A stretch of DNA of 53,489 nt from Candidatus Thiodiazotropha sp. (GTDB taxonomy: Bacteria > Pseudomonadota > Gammaproteobacteria > Chromatiales > Chromatiaceae): assembly GCA_023838465.1 (NCBI GenBank), contig JAIVEQ010000031.1:1-53489 (forward strand), read 5' to 3'. The position numbers and the translations under genes are program-made. Each line of letters starts with the position of its first letter. Position 1 is the stretch's first letter. Below are positions 46,162-53,489 of the stretch, in pieces. The notes beneath the pieces are model-generated. The model was not told where the DNA came from, searched no databases, and worked only from the letters and a program-made list of their open reading frames with translations.

Positions 46162-48249
46162 ATGCGACTTACAGCGCTCTCCCTAGCGATCAGCTCCTTA
46201 CTGGTTTCCCCCTCCCTGTTGGCCGAAAAACAGACTGAAATACTCACCGACGTACATGTCGAAGGAGATGCCGAGACAGCGCCAGCCGTTACGGTAATAC
46301 CCATGGATGTTGGTTCACAGGGTATTCCTGCGGATGGGGGTGATTTTCTGCGCGATATCAATGGTGTCTCTGGGATTCGTATGGGGGGACACGGTATCGA
46401 CCCTGTGATTCGTGGGCAGAGCCAAAATCGACTCAATATCATTCTCGATGGTGCCTATATTCATGGTGGTTGTCCGAATCGCATGGACCCGCCAACTGCC
46501 TATTCAGCCATGGAGAGCTACGACAGTGTGACAGTGATCAAAGGGTCACAGACTGTAATTTACGGTGGTGGCGGAAGTGGTGGCACCGTGTTGTTTGAGC
46601 GTACCCCCCCACAATTTATAGAAGGGAAAAACTACCTGGGTAAAATCGATGCCGGCTATAAAAGCAACTCCCAGACCAAGGATTTATCTGCCGATATCGC
46701 TGCTGGCACAGAGTTGGGCTATATACGGGCTGTTGTTGGTTACAAGGATGCTGACAACTATGAAGATGGTGACGGCAATGAGGTTCGCTCAGCCTACGAG
46801 AACAGCAGTGGCAACTTGATTTTGGGTTATACACCCGATCAGTCGAAGCGTCTTGAACTCAATATTGAGGCCACACGGGAAGATGATACCCTGTATGCAG
46901 GCGCGGGTATGGATTCTCCCTTGAGTGATGCAGATAATCTGCGCTTTAAATATGAACAAAACGATGAGCTGGGACCATTCACCGGTGTAAAAGCTGAGAT
47001 CTACTCCAGTCAAGTCGATCATGTGATGGATAACTTTTCTCTCAGAGAGTTGGCTGCTCCGATGCGCATGAGTGTACCGTCGAGTTCGGATACAACAGGT
47101 GGCCGGTTACTGGGTGATTTGATGATAGGGGATAACAGTCTCACCATCGGCATCGACTACCAGAACAATGAACGGGATGCCGATCGTCTTTCCGGCATGC
47201 CGACAATGGAGCCATCAACACTCCAGTCGATCATGTGGCCGGGTGCAGAGTTGGAACAGACCGGCCTGTTCGCCGAACTTGCCATGCCGGTTGGGGTTGA
47301 GAATTCTCTGAAGATCGGACTCCGCTACGATCAGGTCGATGCCTCTATCTCCCGCGGAGACGAAAAGCCGACTCTGGGACCGAGTCCGACACCCAATAAT
47401 CTCTATGCCGCCTACTATGCAGACAGCTCGGATAGTCAGACGGAAAATAATGTGGGTGGATTTATTCACTATGAACATTCACTGGGCGGCGGCACCCTGT
47501 TTACCGGATTCAGTCGTAGTGTCAGAACCGCAGATGCAACCGAACGATATCTGGCCAGTTTTTCACGCAACATGATGACTGGAATGGATTCCAGTTGGGT
47601 AGGTAATCCTGAGTTGGAACCTGAACTGCATCACCAGTTGGAGGCAGGTTATAAATGGCAAAGTGCTGGCTGGGACAGTGATATTACACTCTACTACGAT
47701 GATGTTTCAGACTTTATCCTGAGAGATAGAGCAAGAGGGCAGGATGGTATCCTTGTCTCCAACGGTACGGCAACCATCTACCGCAATGTGGATGCAGAAC
47801 TGTATGGTATCGAATGGCAAGGGGGTTATCAGGTGTCGAACTCGCTAGTGGCAAAAGCCAGTCTGGCTTATGTACGGGCTGAAAACACCACTGACGACAG
47901 AGCGCTTGCCCAAATAGCACCTCTCGAAGCAACCCTGGGATTGGATTACACCAGCGGTGACTGGGAGTTGGGAGGCACCTTGAGGATGAATGCCAAACAA
48001 ACCCGAGCAGATTTGGAGAACGGAAGTGGTCAGGATGTTCAGGAGACACCCGGTTGGGGCGTGCTGGACCTGTATGGAAAATATGATATAGCGAAGAATG
48101 CCGATATCCGGTTTGGTATCGACAACCTGCTCGATAAGAGTTTCGCCTATCATGTGAATCGTGCCAATGTAGACCCTTTCAACCCGGAAGCGATTCAGGT
48201 CAATGAGCCTGGTCGCGAAGCCTGGGTGAGAGGCAGCCTGAAATTTTAA
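46162..48249 (+). CDS. TonB-dependent copper receptor (OprC/NosA-like)
   Basis: A 695-residue outer-membrane beta-barrel receptor. Signal peptide 1-21 (ending LLA), a TonB-box-like segment (TEILTDVHVEG), plug domain about 45-165 and a 22-strand barrel ending in the typical terminal F (GSLKF). The plug contains GGCPNRMDPPTAY (Cys104, Met108) and ESYDSVTVIKGSQTVIYGGGGSGGTVLFER, which closely match the copper receptors OprC and NosA; CxxxM is part of the OprC copper site. NosA supplies copper for nitrous oxide reductase. A gaggt site precedes the ATG. It follows the TonB2-type operon and precedes the nor genes. Confidence 0.88.
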   Translation: MRLTALSLAISSLLVSPSLLAEKQTEILTDVHVEGDAETAPAVTVIPMDVGSQGIPADGGDFLRDINGVSGIRMGGHGIDPVIRGQSQNRLNIILDGAYIHGGCPNRMDPPTAYSAMESYDSVTVIKGSQTVIYGGGGSGGTVLFERTPPQFIEGKNYLGKIDAGYKSNSQTKDLSADIAAGTELGYIRAVVGYKDADNYEDGDGNEVRSAYENSSGNLILGYTPDQSKRLELNIEATREDDTLYAGAGMDSPLSDADNLRFKYEQNDELGPFTGVKAEIYSSQVDHVMDNFSLRELAAPMRMSVPSSSDTTGGRLLGDLMIGDNSLTIGIDYQNNERDADRLSGMPTMEPSTLQSIMWPGAELEQTGLFAELAMPVGVENSLKIGLRYDQVDASISRGDEKPTLGPSPTPNNLYAAYYADSSDSQTENNVGGFIHYEHSLGGGTLFTGFSRSVRTADATERYLASFSRNMMTGMDSSWVGNPELEPELHHQLEAGYKWQSAGWDSDITLYYDDVSDFILRDRARGQDGILVSNGTATIYRNVDAELYGIEWQGGYQVSNSLVAKASLAYVRAENTTDDRALAQIAPLEATLGLDYTSGDWELGGTLRMNAKQTRADLENGSGQDVQETPGWGVLDLYGKYDIAKNADIRFGIDNLLDKSFAYHVNRANVDPFNPEAIQVNEPGREAWVRGSLKF

Positions 48250-48254
48250 TCGAG

Positions 48255-48273
48255 GATCTTTTTAGAAAAGATC
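48255..48273 (+). terminator. Hairpin after the copper receptor gene
   Basis: A perfect 8-bp stem (gatctttt / aaaagatc) with a 3-base loop begins 6 bases after the stop codon. No U-tract follows, though the stem is itself A/T-rich, so termination may be weak. Confidence 0.45.
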
Positions 48274-48521
48274 TAACTAACTCTGTCTGAAGCGCAAATT
48301 CTTACACCGCTATTTCATATCAGCGAAGATAGGATACGTGGTGCATGGATGCACCATTTCAGGCCGCTCAATGGAGTTCAGTAAATCATTGAACCGACTG
48401 GATCCTGGCCTTCGGTCACTACTGTCCAGAGTAAGTGAACATGATTGGCCTGGAGGTAAGGCAGTGTCTCTGCTTGGTCACGATAAGTCACAGATGAGAT
48501 TTAAACTTTCAGTGTCTTACG

Positions 48522-48580
48522 GGGGGGCAGGGCCCCACCCTGCACCTCGAAATAGACCGTAGGGTGGGACCCTGTCCCCC
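48522..48580. repeat. GC-rich interspersed hairpin repeat, copy C
   Basis: Arms 48522-48543 and 48559-48580 pair over 22 bases with three mismatches (gggggcagggccccaccctgc-type left arm, gtagggtgggaccctgtccc right arm) around a 15-base loop. It shares the agggtggg/ccccaccct core with copy A. It may be a REP-like element. Confidence 0.75.
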
Positions 48581-48907
48581 ATCATTTGATGAACAAGGCC
48601 GGGTTATGCACCTTGGCTATGAAATAGACAATAAACATCATAACGAATTTGGTCATCTCAGAGGGGATTCCAACCCATATGGCCATGTTGCCTGGTATAC
48701 GATTATTGGCAGGAACAGCTACTGTTTTCAGGGTTATAGGGTTAGTCCATTACGCAAGGTCGCCACTCCGGGAGTAGCCTCGACCCAGCAACTTTTACCT
48801 ATTCAATGAGTGGACTATTGTCGTATGATTTGCCTGTAACGCTTTGACTACACTCAAAATAGTGGTATTCGTATTTGTCACAACCATACAAGCATCAGGT
48901 GATAAGC

Positions 48908-48921
48908 TTGATATTCATCAA
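48908..48921. promoter_or_regulatory. FNR/DNR-type box upstream of norE
   Basis: TTGAT-ATTC-ATCAA is a perfect match to the FNR/DNR/NNR consensus (TTGATN4ATCAA). Centred at 48914.5, it would activate a class II promoter starting near 48956, about 90 bases before the norE ATG. Control by low oxygen or nitric oxide fits the genes behind it. Confidence 0.7.
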
Positions 48922-49044
48922 GGTCATTGATGGTCTCTGTTTTAGCATTGCCCTGCGTTGTACCTTGACTTGACTTGAGGTGTCATCGTGCCTCTGAAAT
49001 GATCAGTAAACGCTTCACACTTTACGACAGGAGTAGATAGACTC

Positions 49045-49626
49045 ATGCAGACAGATGCAGTTGTTGAGTCTGGCAAATATCCACCAGGGGATCTGGCTAT
49101 CTGGGTCTTTATCCTTGCTGAATTAGGTGCATTTGCCGCTTTTTTTGGCTCCTATGCCTTCACACGCATGAAAAATGTAGAACTGTTCAACCACTATCAG
49201 ATGACTCTTGATAAAGATGCTGCGTTGATCAACACATTTGCATTGATTACCAGTAGTTATTTTGTAGTCAGAGCGGTTGCCGCTATCCGTGACAGTGATA
49301 GCCGGGGATGTGTACGTTGGTTGGTAGCGGCACTTGTCATGGGCGCGATCTTTCTGGTCGTGAAATCACAAGAGTATGCCCATCATATCGGAGAAGGTAT
49401 TACCCTGAGTACGAACACATTCTATATGTTTTATCTGTCGCTCACTTTTTTTCACTTTATGCACGTCATTATGGGTATGGTGATACTGGCTGCAGTAGCG
49501 GTGAAGGCGAAACGGGGATGCTATAGTGCAGAGCAACATACTGGTGTGGAGACCGGCGCGTCCTACTGGCATATGGTCGATCTCGTCTGGTTGATTCTGT
49601 TTCCACTTGTCTATGTCATGAGATAG
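49045..49626 (+). CDS. norE: NorE-like cytochrome c oxidase subunit III family protein
   Basis: A 193-residue membrane protein with about five helices of the haem-copper oxidase subunit III family. The start GDLAIWVFILAELGAFAAFFGSYAF and the end SYWHMVDLVWLILFPLVYVMR are typical of NorE. Proteins of this type are encoded with nitric oxide reductase and improve its activity in vivo without being part of the NorCB core. An aggag site precedes the ATG. The gene leads the nor accessory run. Confidence 0.88.
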   Translation: MQTDAVVESGKYPPGDLAIWVFILAELGAFAAFFGSYAFTRMKNVELFNHYQMTLDKDAALINTFALITSSYFVVRAVAAIRDSDSRGCVRWLVAALVMGAIFLVVKSQEYAHHIGEGITLSTNTFYMFYLSLTFFHFMHVIMGMVILAAVAVKAKRGCYSAEQHTGVETGASYWHMVDLVWLILFPLVYVMR

Positions 49627-49665
49627 CTGAGTGCTCTGTCAATATCATCATGAAGGGGTACTAGA

Positions 49666-49941
49666 ATGAAGAAGCGCACTGTTTTGGGTATCCGTGCCTG
49701 CACCTGGGTGTGGTTACTGATGATGAGCCTGACACTGATTACCTATTTGATCGGGCAGGTTGGTGTTGGAGGCGTGAGTGCCTCACTGACCGTATTGGGT
49801 TTTGCTTTGATAAAAGGGCAGATGCTTGGGGACTATTTTATGGGTTTGAAGCGACTTAGCGGTTTTTGGCGTTGGCCCGTCAGCCTTTGGCTGTTTCTAC
49901 CTGGCGGTTTGATCAGTGCCGCTTTTATGCTTGTTGGATGA
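49666..49941 (+). CDS. norF: NorF-like small membrane protein (cytochrome oxidase subunit IV type)
   Basis: A 91-residue protein with three helices (about 12-30, 37-55, 68-90) and the internal LGFALIKGQMLGDYFMGLK, which matches NorF/prokaryotic cytochrome c oxidase subunit IV-like proteins. It follows norE by 39 bases with an aagggg site, the usual norEF order. Function is accessory to NO reductase. Confidence 0.82.
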   Translation: MKKRTVLGIRACTWVWLLMMSLTLITYLIGQVGVGGVSASLTVLGFALIKGQMLGDYFMGLKRLSGFWRWPVSLWLFLPGGLISAAFMLVG

Positions 49942-49951
49942 GGAGATGCCG

Positions 49952-50770
49952 ATGGATAATTCCATAAATGCAACAGCCAGAGATCTACATCAGGATCTCC
50001 CTTTCTATAGACCTCAAGCAAAAGAGGTGGAGCTGTTTGAGTATGGTTATCGGCATCAATTGCCAGTATTGATCAAAGGCCCCACCGGTTGTGGTAAAAC
50101 GCGTTTTATCAATTATATGGCGGCCAGGCTCAACCGGCCTGTTTATACAGTGGCATGTCATGACGACCTGAGTGCTTCAGATCTGGTGGGCCGTCATCTG
50201 ATTGGTGACAAAGGCACCTACTGGTCAGATGGTCCTTTGACCCGTGCTGTCAGAGAGGGTGCCATCTGTTATCTGGATGAAGTTGTCGAGGCACGAAAGG
50301 ATACAACAGTTGTGATGCATCCGCTTACCGATGACAGACGTATTCTGCCCTTGGAGCGTACTGGAGAGATCCTTAAGGCTCCGCCGGAATTCATGCTGGT
50401 GGTCTCCTACAATCCCGGTTATCAAAATCTTTTGAAGGGGATGAAACCAAGTACAAAACAACGATTCATCGCGGTTCGATTTGATTTTCCTGCACCTGAT
50501 CTGGAACGAGAGATTCTCATCGGTGAGACAGGTGTCGATGCAGAGATGGCCCAGCATCTGGTACGACTGGCCAATGCCATGCGTGCCCTCAAAGATCATG
50601 ATCTGGAGGAGGCTGCTTCGACAAGGTTGTTGGTCTATGCGGCGACCCTGATTCTGGGTGGCTATGAACCGGTTGAGGCCTGTCGGGCAGCTTTGGTCGA
50701 ACCCTTGACAGATGATACCGAAACAGCTGCAGCCTTGATGGAGGTAGTCTATGCCACAATCGGGCAGTGA
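49952..50770 (+). CDS. norQ: NorQ MoxR-type AAA ATPase
   Basis: A 272-residue AAA+ ATPase of the CbbQ/NirQ/NorQ group. Walker A GPTGCGKT (residues 43-50), Walker B AICYLDEVVEA, and the family-typical SDLVGRHLIGDKGTYWSDGPLTRAVREG, then VVSYNPGYQNLLKGMKPSTKQRF. With NorD it is needed for maturation (non-haem iron insertion) of NorB. The ATG at 49952 has a gaggag site 7 bases upstream; one at 49946 is too close. Neighbouring NorE/F favour NorQ over the RuBisCO activase CbbQ. Confidence 0.92.
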   Translation: MDNSINATARDLHQDLPFYRPQAKEVELFEYGYRHQLPVLIKGPTGCGKTRFINYMAARLNRPVYTVACHDDLSASDLVGRHLIGDKGTYWSDGPLTRAVREGAICYLDEVVEARKDTTVVMHPLTDDRRILPLERTGEILKAPPEFMLVVSYNPGYQNLLKGMKPSTKQRFIAVRFDFPAPDLEREILIGETGVDAEMAQHLVRLANAMRALKDHDLEEAASTRLLVYAATLILGGYEPVEACRAALVEPLTDDTETAAALMEVVYATIGQ

Positions 50771-51185
50771 CTATCCCTCACAGGATCCTCCAGGTACCCG
50801 TCTGGCGATCATTGCGGAATCACTCTACTTGGCCAATCTGTTGCTGGTACCTGGTTTCGCCTTTATCATATTAATGGTGATCTTCTTCAAACACCGCAAG
50901 GAGACACCTCCGACACCTCCACTGGCTTTATCGCATCTTCAACAGACCTTGTCAGCTTCTCTTTGGGCGGGCGTGCTGCTGGTATTGGTGAATCTCTTTA
51001 TTGTCCTGATGGGGGGTTATAGCGGTCCCAACACCTGGATGGCCGTCATCATCTACTTTACCCTCTGTCACTCCACTTTGATCCTGATCGGGATGTTCGG
51101 TTTAGCCAAGGCATTAGCGGGTAAGTGTTTTCGTTATCCGCTCATTGGCAGAGCGTTACCAGCAGGTTGCAAAGGGATGCTGTGA
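50751..51185 (+). CDS. Unknown four-helix membrane protein inside the nor cluster
   Basis: A 144-residue protein with helices at about 20-48, 68-88, 95-112 and a short C-terminal one. The cytosolic loop is basic and Pro-rich (FFKHRKETPPTPPLA) followed by LSHLQQTLSASLWAGVLL. A strong ggagg site inside norQ and a 20-base overlap show tight coupling between norQ and norD. I do not recognise a named family; the layout is loosely like DUF4870/Tic20-type proteins. A role in NO reductase assembly is inferred from position only. Confidence 0.75.
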   Translation: MPQSGSDYPSQDPPGTRLAIIAESLYLANLLLVPGFAFIILMVIFFKHRKETPPTPPLALSHLQQTLSASLWAGVLLVLVNLFIVLMGGYSGPNTWMAVIIYFTLCHSTLILIGMFGLAKALAGKCFRYPLIGRALPAGCKGML

Positions 51186-51229
51186 TAATGCTATCCACCA
51201 GCTCACATCGACCAAATCGGCTATAGACC

Positions 51230-53062
51230 ATGGAAGAGAAGGTTGGTGAATTCTGGCACAGACTGATCACACGACTTGCACAAGACCGTTACCCGCAAGC
51301 GGCTGTGCATTTGTCTGATCTCAACAATACCCTGGGTATTGTATTTCGTGCCTTTGGAGGCGATGGTGGGTTAAGGGTGGAGGCGGCAGGGGCAACGCAA
51401 CATCATGCGCGACGTGGCATTATGCAACGTATCGCGGGCAGTTCAACCAAGATCGAGCTTGCTTGGCGGGATGAACACTCTCTCAGGCTGCCTGAAGTGA
51501 TTGATCTATTTCCCCAGCAGTCATTGAATCGTGATCTCTATTTCTGGCTCGCTGCACTGGCATCCTGCGATCAAGGGGGTGTTGAACCTTGGCTTGAGAA
51601 AAACCAACGTTTGGCGCGGACCACTCTGGAACGATATCCCGGCATGACAGAGCGTTACCAACGCTTGCTAGAAATGCATCTCTTACAACGTCCTGATCCA
51701 GATCATATGAAGCAGGATGAGGCAAATCAGGAAATCACCATTAGAGAGGCGCTGAAACATCCTGGTAATGTTTCAGGTTTGTCGCCGGCAAGTCATGCGC
51801 CCTGGCCAGTGCCACTATGGCTGCATCCATCACCGCCGGGTGTCATTTGGGGGAGTTCGGATAGCGCTGAATCGGAAAGTGCTTCAGGCGGAGATGCGAA
51901 GAGACTTGACGATGAACGCAGTCGACGCGGTGAGCGTACGGAATCGCAAGAATCAGACCGTGGTTTAATCACAATTCGTATGGAGAATATCCTGACCTGG
52001 GGAGAGTTTGCCAAACTCGATAGAGGTGCTGAGGAGAATGAAGATCTGGATCAAGCTAAGGATGCAGCTGAGCAGATGGAGCAGTTCAATGTTACCCGTG
52101 ATGGCAAATCCGTTGCTTCAAAATTGCGATTCGACCTTGATTTGCCATCCGATGCTTGTGATGACGAGGTATTGAATGATGGCATACTGCTACCTGAGTG
52201 GGATTGGAGACGCCAGGTTATGCTGCAGGAGCACTGCCGAATTAAGATCCTGCAGGCCACTGATGCACTCCCTATAGAATTGCCTGCGCATTTAAAAAAA
52301 ATAGCTAAACAGTTGAGAGCACAGTTTCAGCAACTGATGCCTGCTCGTGTCTGGGTGCGTGGTCAGGCAGATGGCAGTGAAATTGATCTGGATGCTTTCT
52401 TGCGTTTCTCCACGGAACGTGACAGTGGTCATCTGACCAATCCGGATAATCTCTATCGGGAACTACGTACAGGTGCGAGAGATTTGACCTGTCTAATGCT
52501 GGCTGATCTTTCACTCTCTACTGACAGCTGGATAGACAACTATCATCGGGTGATCGATGTGATTCGGGACAGTCTGTATCTGTTTGCTGAATCCCTCTCT
52601 GCAACAGGTGATCGTTTTGGCTTGTACGGATTCTCATCCAGAAAACGTGATCCTGTCCGTTTTCATCAGATTAAATCGTTTGATGAGCCCTATTCAGCCT
52701 CATCACGGGGTCGTATTGAGGCAATTAAGCCTGGTTACTACACGCGCATGGGGGCTGCTGTGAGGTATGCACATCAACTGCTAAATGGCCAGCCTGCACA
52801 GCGACGCTTGCTGCTTTTATTGAGTGATGGAAAACCCAATGACCTGGATAAGTATGAAGGGCGTTATGGTGTGGAAGATACCCGGCAGGCTATTCGTGAA
52901 GCGCGAAAATCGGGTATTCAACCCTTTTGTGTCACCATTGACGAAAAGGGTAATGATTACCTACCTTACCTGTTTGGCAGTGGTGGCTATGTGGTGATAC
53001 ATAAACCGCATGAACTACCACGAAAGCTACCTTTGCTCTATGCGCGGCTGACTCGAGAGTGA
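51230..53062 (+). CDS. norD: NorD von Willebrand factor A-domain protein
   Basis: A 610-residue cytosolic partner of NorQ. The N-terminal two thirds are helical and charged. The C-terminal vWA domain (about 415-605) has a complete MIDAS: DLSLS (Asp426, Ser428, Ser430), a Thr/Gly-rich YTRMGAAVRYAHQLL and LLLLSDGKPND. The EGRYGVEDTRQAIREARKSGIQPFCVTID stretch is typical of NorD. MoxR ATPases act with such vWA proteins; the pair is thought to insert iron in NorB. The catalytic norCB genes are not in this window. Confidence 0.92.
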   Translation: MEEKVGEFWHRLITRLAQDRYPQAAVHLSDLNNTLGIVFRAFGGDGGLRVEAAGATQHHARRGIMQRIAGSSTKIELAWRDEHSLRLPEVIDLFPQQSLNRDLYFWLAALASCDQGGVEPWLEKNQRLARTTLERYPGMTERYQRLLEMHLLQRPDPDHMKQDEANQEITIREALKHPGNVSGLSPASHAPWPVPLWLHPSPPGVIWGSSDSAESESASGGDAKRLDDERSRRGERTESQESDRGLITIRMENILTWGEFAKLDRGAEENEDLDQAKDAAEQMEQFNVTRDGKSVASKLRFDLDLPSDACDDEVLNDGILLPEWDWRRQVMLQEHCRIKILQATDALPIELPAHLKKIAKQLRAQFQQLMPARVWVRGQADGSEIDLDAFLRFSTERDSGHLTNPDNLYRELRTGARDLTCLMLADLSLSTDSWIDNYHRVIDVIRDSLYLFAESLSATGDRFGLYGFSSRKRDPVRFHQIKSFDEPYSASSRGRIEAIKPGYYTRMGAAVRYAHQLLNGQPAQRRLLLLLSDGKPNDLDKYEGRYGVEDTRQAIREARKSGIQPFCVTIDEKGNDYLPYLFGSGGYVVIHKPHELPRKLPLLYARLTRE

Positions 53063-53398
53063 CTGATTCGATACGGCTTCAGCGTTTACCAGTGGACTTT
53101 TTATATATCAGATATTTAGCCGCAAATGGATGCAAATCACTGCAAATAGAACGCGAACTGTATTTGCAGAGTAAATATAATTTACCTGAATAGCCAGTGT
53201 TCAATAAACAGCTCCTTGCTAGGTCGGGTGAGGAAAAAATCATATAAGGTTCGGCCCTGCTGCACCTCACTACTCTCAATAATCCAATCATTAATTAGAA
53301 AAATTGAGAAAATAGCGATTCTTAGGGCTGTTTGGTATCCATTGGTGATTTATTCATACACTGTTCGGCTAGATCGTAATTTGCTGTAAATCCTTTTC
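53063..53398. other. Non-coding right end
   Basis: These 336 bases after norD are AT-rich with the word gcaaat repeated at short intervals (around 53122-53149), a kind of sequence seen in intergenic regions. An open frame at 53079-53291 on the minus strand lacks ribosome site and family, so it is not called. Confidence 0.5.
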
Positions 53399-53450
53399 TT
53401 TGGCTATATCCGGATTTCGCAACGACATAATATTCAATTATGTGCAGCAT
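53322..53450 (-). other. Short open frame starting in the right terminal repeat
   Basis: From the ATG in the right repeat copy, a 42-codon frame reads outward into the window. Its first 17 residues equal those of the annotated hemF start except residue 4 (Ile for Ser). The remainder (RKGFTANYDLAEQCMNKS...) matches nothing I know. It is listed only because it shares its start with hemF. Confidence 0.25.
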
Positions 53451-53488
53451 AGTATAGCCTTGTAGGCATTTACAGTGTACGAAATTTA
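53399..53488 (-). repeat. Right copy of the 90-bp terminal inverted repeat
   Basis: Reverse complement of bases 1-90 with three adjacent differences. It lies in non-coding sequence about 340 bases after norD and stops one base before the window end. Confidence 0.9.
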
Positions 53489-53489
53489 G

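Larger units (their letters stand above)
48250..49044. other. 795-base gap between receptor and norE
   Basis: This long gap holds a hairpin at its left end, the GC-rich repeat copy C (48522-48580), and an FNR/DNR-type box (48908-48921) near norE. Short open frames at 48338-48562 and 48564-48809 give no recognisable protein and flank or cross the repeat, so I do not call them genes. The gap could contain remnants of a lost gene. Confidence 0.6.

Noticed and set aside
48338..48562. Possible small gene in the receptor-norE gap
   Set aside because: It runs into the GC-rich repeat copy C, has no ribosome site and its product has no recognisable motif.
48564..48809. Possible 81-residue gene after the repeat
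   Set aside because: It starts inside the right arm of the repeat, has no ribosome site and no family likeness.
49952..53062. CbbQ/CbbO RuBisCO activase pair instead of NorQ/NorD
   Set aside because: The neighbouring NorE and NorF genes, the FNR/DNR box, the 610-residue length of the vWA protein and the absence of RuBisCO genes favour NorQ/NorD.
53079..53291. Minus-strand open frame after norD
   Set aside because: It covers the gcaaat-rich intergenic sequence and shows no domain, ribosome site or coding-like composition.

Overview
The window reads as ordinary, gene-dense chromosome of a gammaproteobacterium. The evidence is the block queG / nnr-tsaE-amiB-mutL-miaA-hfq-hflX-hflK-hflC-(DUF2065)-hisZ-purA, which has the same order as in Escherichia coli and its relatives except for the inserted hisZ, together with orn and rsgA next to it, cmoAB and an aerobic hemF. 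Nitric-oxide-reductase accessory genes, a copper-type TonB receptor, small c-type cytochromes and hisZ (absent from enterics) point away from enterics and towards a respiratory, possibly sulfur-oxidising and denitrifying, free-living or symbiotic lineage near the Chromatiales. That placement is inference. I see no rRNA, tRNA, CRISPR array, prophage or intact transposase gene.

Layout. 1-1600: hemF, whose first 17 codons lie in a repeat at the window edge, and a DUF938 methyltransferase. 1830-4729: a glycine-zipper outer-membrane-type protein, a PepSY protein and a PhoP/PhoQ-like two-component pair. 4745-7858: Nudix hydrolase, HDOD protein, metallophosphoesterase, CarS-like membrane protein. 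7863-12189: rsgA, a monohaem cytochrome, an M48 protease, orn, queG. 12453-26039: the nnr-to-purA housekeeping block for tRNA modification, cell-wall cleavage, mismatch repair, the RNA chaperone Hfq and FtsH regulators. 26058-27919: pabB and an RDD membrane protein. 28077-28472: a PilZ gene interrupted by an in-frame amber codon. 28728-33215: a FixL/FixJ-like two-component pair and an Atg22-like MFS transporter. 33309-35005: cmoAB. 35394-40833: an OsmC/flavin disulfide reductase pair, two small secreted proteins and glcDE. 41035-48249: a complete DUF3450-TtpC-ExbB-ExbD-TonB-TPR energising operon followed by an OprC/NosA-like copper receptor. 49045-53062: norE-norF-norQ-(unknown membrane protein)-norD behind a perfect FNR/DNR-type box.

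How the genes work together. The TonB2-type operon at 41035-45849 would energise the receptor that follows it, which most resembles copper receptors. Copper import and the NO-reductase assembly genes next door fit an anaerobic nitrogen-oxide respiration island, although the catalytic norCB genes are not in the window. The housekeeping block contains several candidate RNA control elements: a 10-bp hairpin after hfq and overlapping, mutually exclusive hairpins ending in a U-tract between hflC and DUF2065-hisZ-purA.

The most unusual structural fact is that the first 90 bases and the last 90 bases are the same sequence in inverted orientation, differing at three adjacent positions. This suggests that the window is a contig or element bounded by a dispersed repeat. 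I did not find a convincing wholly new defence or mobile system. The best leads are the terminal repeat with its chimeric hemF start, the amber-interrupted PilZ gene, the attenuator-like leader, and the conserved-looking unknown membrane protein inside the nor cluster.
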